From Brachionus manjavacas (lineage: Eukaryota > Rotifera > Eurotatoria > Ploima > Brachionidae), in NCBI GenBank assembly GCA_019054805.1, contig JAHQIY010000001.1:6462501-6526500 (forward strand): a DNA stretch of 64,000 nucleotides. Reading direction: 5' to 3'. Of this stretch, positions 56,561 to 64,000 are shown in pieces; positions within the stretch are counted from its first letter, which is position 1, and the number at the start of each line of letters is the position of its first letter. The notes under the pieces are model-generated. The model made no database searches. It was not told where the DNA came from and was given only the letters and a program-made list of their open reading frames with translations. Both the position numbers and the translations under genes were made by a program.

Positions 56561-57591
56561 TATTTTTTGCAATTTTTAATAACTTAATGGATTAAAAATA
56601 TTATCGCTTTTAATTTAAGTTCTTAAACTGGCTAAAAGCCGTTTAATTAAATACTAAAAAATACTCTTCTAATTTATATTAATAATTTGATTTTAAAATA
56701 ATGACAGTGTGAATTTTTTCGTTCAATTTTTTGTTAATTCAATGGCATAATGGTCTACGGTAATTTTATGTAAATTATCGTAAATTCACGCAATTAGACG
56801 AAAATTTGCAACCATCGACCATCATGTCAAATCAATACTGTAATATCAATCAGAAGAGCATTTAATTTTGAAAATTGTCAAGTACGAATTAAAGTGGGCT
56901 TTAGAATAAAAAACACAAAAGAATGAAAAAACAACAAAATTCATTTCTAAAATTATATCAACTAAATCACTTTGGATTGCTTTGAAAAAGTTAATTAGTA
57001 TCTTAAAATATTTCATTTTGAAAAATAAATTTTTTTAATGATATTGGAAAATCAAATTTTTAAAATTTTTTCTAATGATTCAATTATGGAAAAAAGTATG
57101 AAATGTTCAAAAACAATCTTTGAATAAACAATTTTGAAGCAGGTTTTAAAGCTAGGTGCCCATTATTCAACTAAGCAACCAGTTAAAGTGTGGCTGACAG
57201 CACATGCGCTGACTTTGGGTCAGCAGATCTAGCATTAATGGTTCTTCTTCTACTATTCGAAATCCACATAATGTGAAAATTACAACAAATTCAAAAATCC
57301 TTTATAAAAAAATGTTTTTTCCTCATTAAAATTAACAATGCCTAATTTTAAAATAAATTGAAAACTTTTAAGTTTTGGTTCTGTTGTTTCACTATTAGAA
57401 AAAAAGTGTTTCAACAAAGGCTTTAGAAAGAAACTTTCAGCTTAGTATTTGTTAGCCTTCGAGTGTCAAAATACTGCTTCCTAGAAAAGATATATCCAGG
57501 AAAGTTTTGAATTGAAGCTTTATAAAATTCTAAACAAATTTACCGAAGTCTGACAAAACTTTCAGTTACTCAACACAATTACACTTGTAGA
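56561..57591. other. Intergenic AT-rich region
   Basis: No coding evidence. A GC-richer patch at about 57150-57245 (GTGTGGCTGACAGCACATGC region) stands out and may be a repeat fragment. Confidence 0.5.
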
Positions 57592-58147
57592 ATGGAAGAA
57601 TGTATCGATGATTGTTTAGAAGATGTTAAATCTGCGAATAAATGTATCCAGAAATCTTGACAGACAACAAAAAATAGAAGAAAAACTCAAGGCCATTTTA
57701 GTAAAAATCATACCAGTTTTTTTTTGCGTTGGAAATTTTATTGTGAAAGGAGGCAATGCTATGTCACTTCAGAAAAGCGAAGAATCTGGAATGCACAGGA
57801 CAGCATTTTAATACCTAATGAAATACTTTTATGTACTATACAAAAGTAATTTTTCATATCAGTCTCTAAACATGCATATCGTATCAGAATTCAACTGCAA
57901 AAGTGTTTATTTAATTTTATATTATAATGTCGAAATTTCAAATATAAGAATGATTAGTATAACTAGAAGAGTCTTGACTTTGTTCAACCGTGAATGTAAA
58001 ACTCACGAAAATAAAATAGAATCGTTTTACAATGGCTCCAAAATTCAGATATCAAAAATTCCTAATTTCTTGAGTAGTTTTTCTTTATTTTTCATCTTGT
58101 TTGATGCCTCAGGAGTCTCTTTAAGTCAAAGTATTTCGGATACCTAA
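57592..58147 (+). pseudogene. Possible broken small gene, unidentified
   Basis: From the ATG at 57592 one frame reads MEECIDDCLEDVKSANKCIQ and stops. A +1 shift opens a frame from 57623 to 58147 that has only one internal TAA (57809-57811): LDRQQKIEEKLKAILVKIIP, later ITRRVLTLFNRECKTHENK, ending SQSISDT. About 175 codons with a single stop are unusual for this background, yet no family is recognisable. It could be chance, a pseudogene or a young gene. Confidence 0.25.
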
Positions 58148-59661
58148 ATAACTGTAGATAATTTTCGATCTTTTGGATTTATTTATCTCGAGGATTAAAA
58201 ATTTATCAAATATTCTCAGGTAATGTTCCAGACAGTGTTAGGATAGTTAATAGAAAATGAAATCAAAAAGAGATAACTATTTGGTGAGTAAGAATCATTG
58301 GCTTATCTGTTAAACAAAAAGATAAAAAATTTAAATTGAAAATGTATTAAAAACCCTTCACTGTTTTATGTGTAAATTAGAAAAACTATTGTAAATGAAT
58401 CTAATAAAATTGTTTATTTAGTCAAAAATATTTTGCCTTTTCTCTAAAAATAAGCTTTTTAGTAAGGAAATAAAAAGTTTAAAAATTAGTTTTGTGAATT
58501 TTTTGAAAAAAAATATTAAAATAATAGAAAACAGTTTGAGTGCATAATATTTACAAAGTGACATCAGATATCGATTTCTGCCTTCTTGAAGCATGTCATT
58601 TTTACACTGCTAATTACATCTGAGTTCTAAATCATCTTTACTAAAGAATTTTTTTGTTCCGTGACAACTTTAACCACTTCTTAAATTGGTAAAATAATAA
58701 AAGAAGCCGATAACTATAATTTAAATTTTTAGAATGGAGAAAGAAATCATTTAATTATTCAATCCCTTAAATTTTCTTCTAAAAAATTACAAAATTTCAT
58801 AGAAATTAATTTTTATTTCGATTTTTTATACCTCCTCAAGATTAAATACTGTGAAGATTTTTATAAAAATGAAAATATTTTTTTTGCATTTATTTTTTCC
58901 TGATTCTGTGCCTCCATGATAGAGGCATCTTGCTTCTCTTGGGCGTTTTGCTATAAATACTGTTAAAAAAATTATGATCACCTGATTCAGTAGCCGAAAA
59001 TAAAGAATGATTCATCATAAATTATTAATTCATATTTCCTATATTGTAAAAGCATCCGAGTACTTAAACAGTTCAGTCCTTGCCAGAATTTTAAGCCAGG
59101 TCTCTTGTGTTTTTATGTACTTCTTAATATTAGTATGCTGAAATGTTCGGGGAGTTCAAAAGTGATATTTGTTTATTAATAAATAAAGATAAAGAAAAAT
59201 CTGAGCCACTAGATCTAAGAGATGAGCTCTAATTTTAATGGCAAAAATTAAATTAGCTTGTTTTTAACAAAAGAATTTTTTGAGCCAAAATGCAATTCAA
59301 AAGATTTACGACGAGAGAAACTGGGTACAGTATTGAATGATTAACATCATATCAATACGTGATGTTACATGACATAGGTTTTGTGATAATTAAACTTCCT
59401 ACTCATATTTTTTCGATAACGAACTGACTTGTGATTGAAATAGGCTCTCAATTTAGACTTTATTAATTTAATAGCTCTACCATTTCCTTTCTTTTTACTC
59501 TGTGCGATTTCCAAATTGGCTGTTCCTATTAGTCATTGATCTTTAATTACCTGACCACTTAAGCTTCTCAAAACTTCGTTATTTTTCAAAAAGTTTTACA
59601 AATCTTTTTTTTGTAGATAAATTTTTTAAATTTCATTTATTTGAAAAAATTTATTTTTTAT
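58148..59661. other. Intergenic AT-rich region
   Basis: I see no coding content, repeats with clear ends, or RNA genes in this stretch. Confidence 0.5.
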
Positions 59662-60405
59662 TATATATGGTTTAATTTTTTGTGTTTGAATTATAAATTT
59701 TCCAATGTTGAAATTACATTGAAAAAGTGCGATGTTTCAAATATTTTTTTTCAGCTTCAAAATTAAATGATTTTAAGTTAATATGGCAAACATATTCATT
59801 TTTGATATTAAACTCTTTGGTGAAATAGAAGAATGAGTTTAATTTTTGTTTGGAAATTAGAAAAAAATATTAAAAATTCTTTTTTAACTTTAAAACAATT
59901 CATATATTTATTACCGAGAAAATGCTCCTTTAGAATAAAAACGTATGAAAAAACTAAAAATAAAGTTACATAGTTTAAAAGAAAAAAAAAATGAACAAAA
60001 AGAAAAAAAAAGATAAATAATTCATTCAGATTAAAGTTTAAATTCAATCGTTGAAAAATTGGGTCTAGCGACTAGACCCGAAAAACTTTGTTTTCTTGCT
60101 ATAAAATTTTGACTTTAGTATAATTTACTTTCGTTTGGTGAATTTTAATAAATACTTAATTAATGAAAAATCGAAAGCAGCTTAGATAGTTTTTTAAACT
60201 ACAAATATTATCTTTAAGGATCATCTTATCTTATCATATCAAAAACCCATAGTCAAAATTTATAAAAGAAAAAACAAAGTTATTTACTTAAAACTATTTT
60301 TTTTGAAACTGAAAGAAATATTTGAAACATCGCACTTTTTCAATGTTATTTCAACATTGGAGACATTTTGTAATTCAAACACAAAAAATAAAACCTTATA
60401 TATAA
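59662..60405. mobile_element. Terminal-inverted-repeat element, copy 2 (best preserved)
   Basis: Left (59662-59765) and right (60305-60405) ends are inverted copies of about 100 bp sharing TTTTTTGTGTTTGAATTA, CCAATGTTGAAAT.ACATTG, AAAAAGTGCGATGTTTCAAA and TATTT.TTTCAG.TTC. The interior repeats that of copy 1 (GAATGAGTTTAATTTTT, AAAATGCTCCTT.AGAAT). At 60061-60079 it holds an exact palindrome GGGTCTAG-CGA-CTAGACCC where copy 1 instead continues into the GTTCAC-rich segment. No coding capacity. Confidence 0.8.
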
Positions 60406-62768
60406 ATATTTTATATTCTAATAAATACATTATATTTTTTAAAATATTTGATTTTGAGCTAAAATAAATCTTTTAATCTAAAAAAATACTGATGCGGTCT
60501 CGTCCACTTATTTGCCTTGCATTTATCTAATTTTCCCCTCTTGTATCATTAAGCCTTTTTTAATGTGATTTAACCACTTTAACAAAGTATAAATAAATAA
60601 AAAATGCAATTTACAAAATTTAATACGTAATTTTGTAAAGTTACGTATTCTTCAGCATATATCTATATTTTTTGTTTCTCTCTAGTAAATTACTAAAAAA
60701 ATTTCAGTAAATTTTGATAACAAAAATTATACAAAAAAATGAAAATAAATTTTAAAAAACTAAAAACCATTTTCATGTATTGAAAAACCATTTTCAATAC
60801 ATATATACATATAAATAGCATACTTGACATAAAACTTTATTCAAAAATTTTATATTTAAAATAAGAAATTGTAGTCAAAGGGAAAATTTTTTTTTTCAAA
60901 TCGAACAGTACCAGTCAAGAACAGCTTGTCCCACATGTGTTCAATTCAAAACAGCTTCAAAACCAAATAAGATAAATTCATAGATTCAAATAATAATTAA
61001 AAAAGTAGCCGAATTATTATTTAAAACTTTATTTTAGAGAAATTTATCTTTTTAGTTCTTAGTGTTGTCTTAATTGGATCTAAATTTTAAACTTATTTAT
61101 TCCGTAATATTATTGTATGATTCAAGTTATTATTTAAATCATTTACACTATTAAAAAATTAGGTCTTCTGTCGCGGCTTTTTAATTTTTTTTTTAACTTT
61201 AAAAAAAAAGAAAAAATAAGTTCCATAGTCTAGAAATTCGTATAAAATCGATAAATTAATCAAATAGAACATGCTTTTTTTGTAACCCTTTTGAAATTAT
61301 TTATTAGTTTTCCCTTTATCTAGAGTAATTTGTGCACTTATGTTTATTATTTTAAATAATTATCTCTTTCTATTAATGCTCTTTTGAAATACCATCAATA
61401 CAGCATTCAGAATAGATGGTTATTAATTTCAGCAAGTAAAATTGAGAGATAACAAGTAACGGTTACCGAGAGAATTATCCTTAATTAATTGCCCCCAAAA
61501 AGTGTGACTCTTTGAGTCAAAGAGAAGTACTACTGCTAATACACTTCCAACTTCAATTAAAGAAAGTGGAAATGTCAGCAATTCTGAGTAAATTATAAAA
61601 TTTATTCTTAACAATTTAAATCAGTAATTGCAAAAAACTTCTTATTAAAAGAAGTTTATCTTTATTAAAAATATTTTAATTTTTCAAAATCGCAACTCAA
61701 AAAACTTTTTTCTATAAAATTATTAATTTATTTTAAAAAAATCCAAGGAGAAGATCAACAGTCAGGCTACTATTTATTGATTTTATAGACTGTAAAAACT
61801 TTTAGTTCGTTCGATAAGATTATAATTAGGAAATTGTCGAGACAGGTTGAAACGGAACTTGATCTTTTTTTCTTTTTTTTTTTTAAATTAAAAATATCTA
61901 AAAATAAAAAACAATTAAGTAACAATTTGTTTTGAATGTTTTGAAATGTTCTAGCAATTTGTAGTTCTTGCTGATTTTTATTAGGAAAGAAAAAATCTAA
62001 CAGTATTTAGACATTTTGTTAATACTTTTAAAGTAAAAGAACATATTTTTATAGAATTGATTTCTTCTTCGAAATTAAATTAGATACTTAACTCAACAAG
62101 GTCCAATTTTCCATTGACAAAAACTAAAGTTCTTCTCTTAAAATTAATTAAAACAACTCCCAAGTCAGCTTCTAAAAAAGTCTTAATAAAAAAATCTCGG
62201 GTATTTGAATTTAAGATGAGTCATTTTAAAAATTCAAGTGAATTTTTCATATGCTTTTTATAAATGACGAAATTAAGCTCAGAACTTAAGTTTTGATTGT
62301 ATATTTTTCAAACCTCGAAAAAGTGTTCACTTGGTTAGAATACAAAGTTTAAAGACTTCTCTGAATCCTATGAAAAAAAAACAAATAAAAAATTTTAATG
62401 AAAAAAAAAAAAATAAATCAAGAAACTCTGCAAAATTGTATAATCCTATTTGAAATAAAATTCCAATTAAAATTAGGTGTCAAATAAATGTTTGTCTTTT
62501 GGTTCTTAGTAATCTGACACCAAAATTATTTGCAATATGATCCAGATCTTGTGTCTTAATGATCAAAGTTGTCTCAGACCATCCAGACCATTAAAAGTCT
62601 TGCAATTCTAGTCTAATTTAATTTTCAAAAAGTCAATTAAATAAAAAAATAAATTATTAAAATTAGTTTTTATTCTTTAAAAAAAAAAATTAATTAAATA
62701 ATTTGAAATATTTTATGAACCAATTTTCTTTTTATTTCAAGATAATAAAATACAAACATAGAGATAAG
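60406..62768. other. Intergenic AT-rich region upstream of the zinc transporter
   Basis: No supported gene. Small palindromes occur (AATACGTAA/TTACGTATT near 60628-60655; CTCTTTGA/GTCAAAGAG near 61506-61522). The promoter of the transporter should lie at the right end but cannot be defined. Confidence 0.45.
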
Positions 62769-63823
62769 ATGCTTCATCTCAAAGAAAAGCTCAAGCGAGT
62801 ACCAAGTTTCAAATCAAATATTTTATCACAAAATATCGGTTTGTTTGCTAAGGGCCATGTGATAATTAAAATTTAACATTTTTTTTATATAATAAAGAGC
62901 TTGACGAGAATAAAATTCACAATATAGATATTGGGCTTGTATCTGATCTAAATCAATCAAGACATTTGTTTAACCAAGACGACGACGACGTTCCAATGTT
63001 GAATCCAAACTATGAGCCAGACAATGCTGCAGAGACACAGCCTTGTCCGAGCTTGCTCGAGTCCGACCACTGTCACGTGTACAAAGAAACAAATAAGGAC
63101 AAAAACAACCGAGTGGTGTGGCGCAAGTTGATTACTGTCTTGATACTGTGTGTTTTTTTTATGATCTTGGAAATAATTGGTGGTATCATGGCCCAATCGA
63201 TAAGTATCCAGACAGATGCGGCGCACATGGCCGCGGACATAGCTGGATTTTTCTTCAGCATCATGGCCTTGTACGTCTCAAATAAACAGCCTACCAGACG
63301 CATGTCTTACGGCTATCATAGGGGCGAAGTGCTTGGCGCTTTGTTCAGCACGCTGGTCATATGGGTTCTAACCGGTGTTTTAGTCTACCTAGCGGCCATT
63401 AGAGTAATCTACCTAAATTTTGACATTGAACCAAAAATAATGGTAATCACGGCCTCATGTGGTATTGTTTTTAACATTATTATGTATTTTGTTCTGCACA
63501 CAGATATATGCATTAATGGCATCAAACTAAAGCATCATGGTCACAGTCACTCTGGCGATGGTCATGGACACGGTCATGGTCATTCGCACTCTGCCAAAAA
63601 ACAAACAGTTTTAAATGTGCCTATAAATGATAATTTTAGTCAGATTGGAATTTTGGATGGCGATGTGGGCGCTGGCGATGAAGTGCCGAGTTCAGTCGAT
63701 GATTCGAATAACATAAATTTAAGAGCTGCAGCTATTCATGTCATTGGGGATTTTATTCAATCGGTAGGTGTACTGATAGCTGCTGTAATTATCTACATCA
63801 ATCCTGAATACAAATTGGCTGAT
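62769..63823 (+). CDS. Zinc transporter of the SLC30/ZnT (cation diffusion facilitator) family, 5' part
   Basis: The gene is cut by the window end. The supported exon runs from about 62900 to 63823, ending LAD|GTAAGT in phase 0 just before the expected PICT motif. It has no in-frame ATG, so the start is upstream; a candidate first exon 62769-62798 (MLHLKEKLKR, donor GTACCA) splices in frame across a 101-bp intron to 62900. Features: an acidic N-terminal stretch (QDDDDVP), a first span LITVLILCVFFMILEIIGGI, TM2 with DAAHMAAD (first H-x3-D zinc site), and the YGYHRGEVLGAL loop. A cytosolic His-rich loop at 63534-63594 follows, then TM5 with HVIGDFIQSVGVLIAAVII (second H-x3-D site). Both sites have the two-His/two-Asp pattern of the ZnT2/3/4/8 group, which exchanges cytosolic Zn2+ for lumenal H+. 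TM6 and the C-terminal domain are missing. Confidence 0.88.
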
Positions 63824-64000
63824 GTAAGTTTTTAATTAAAATTTTTTCTAATTTAAAACAGAGTTTTATAAAAGTCAAATGGAGCTTTAAGTTGGCTTAA
63901 GTTTATTTTTATCATTTAATTTTATTTTATGAATTCGGTTTCACAAACAGAATATTTTAAAATTTTGGATAATTTAGTTTTTATTAATTGATAATATTAT
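63824..64000 (+). other. Start of the next intron of the zinc transporter
   Basis: Begins with the consensus donor GTAAGT. No acceptor followed by the expected PICT coding sequence is present before the window ends. Confidence 0.75.

Noticed and set aside
59808-60047. 79-codon minus-strand frame inside the TIR element as a transposase
   Set aside because: It is a Phe/Leu-rich translation of A/T runs without any transposase motif.

Overview
The window reads as nuclear DNA of a very AT-rich invertebrate. The coding exons are conspicuously GC-richer than the A/T-homopolymer-rich background. Introns are GT-AG, either very short (about 50-60 bp in the claudin-like gene) or several kb and filled with repeat debris. 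One gene is a lamin-type cytoplasmic intermediate filament protein, which argues against most arthropods. That, together with the base composition, makes a monogonont rotifer (Brachionus-like) my best guess, but this is inference; another AT-rich lophotrochozoan or ecdysozoan cannot be excluded.

Layout. (1) 1-2016: AT-rich flank holding a faint, degenerate tandem repeat of about 225 bp. (2) 2017-15713 (+): a three-exon intermediate filament gene of about 1,251 residues, with a lamin-type rod, a trichohyalin-like Arg/Glu repeat tail, a lamin-tail domain split by a 5.6 kb intron, and a Thr-rich C-terminus. Both introns carry minus-strand LINE fragments. (3) 16.1-31.1 kb: a transposon graveyard with non-LTR retrotransposon remnants, an inverted-repeat element family, a TIR element carrying a transposon-derived coding fragment, tRNA-like SINE pieces and one orphan exon-like segment on the minus strand. 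(4) 31864-32892 (+): an intronless AP-4 (TFAP4-like) bHLH gene. (5) 33.4-41.3 kb: a second dense mobile-element cluster. It includes a 506 bp LTR-type mini-element (TRIM) with 5 bp target duplication lodged in a zinc-finger reading frame, three inverted-repeat elements, a hAT-type MITE with a perfect 8 bp duplication and a degenerate Ty3/gypsy pol. (6) 41777-42774 (+): a five-exon claudin/PMP22-like four-span membrane protein. (7) 45204-46574 (-): an intronless 456-residue coiled-coil protein that I do not recognise. (8) 46.6-62.7 kb: mostly featureless AT-rich DNA with another hAT MITE, a decayed LINE and a second full copy of the inverted-repeat element. (9) 62.77-63.82 kb (+): the 5' part of a SLC30/ZnT zinc transporter gene running off the right edge.

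The five host genes (cytoskeleton, transcription factor, tetraspan junction-type protein, unknown coiled-coil, zinc transporter) are ordinary metazoan genes with no evident pathway link. I found no operon, rRNA gene, CRISPR array or clear functional tRNA gene. The most unusual items are the intermediate filament/trichohyalin-like architecture and a set of small non-autonomous elements whose ends and target duplications can be read directly.
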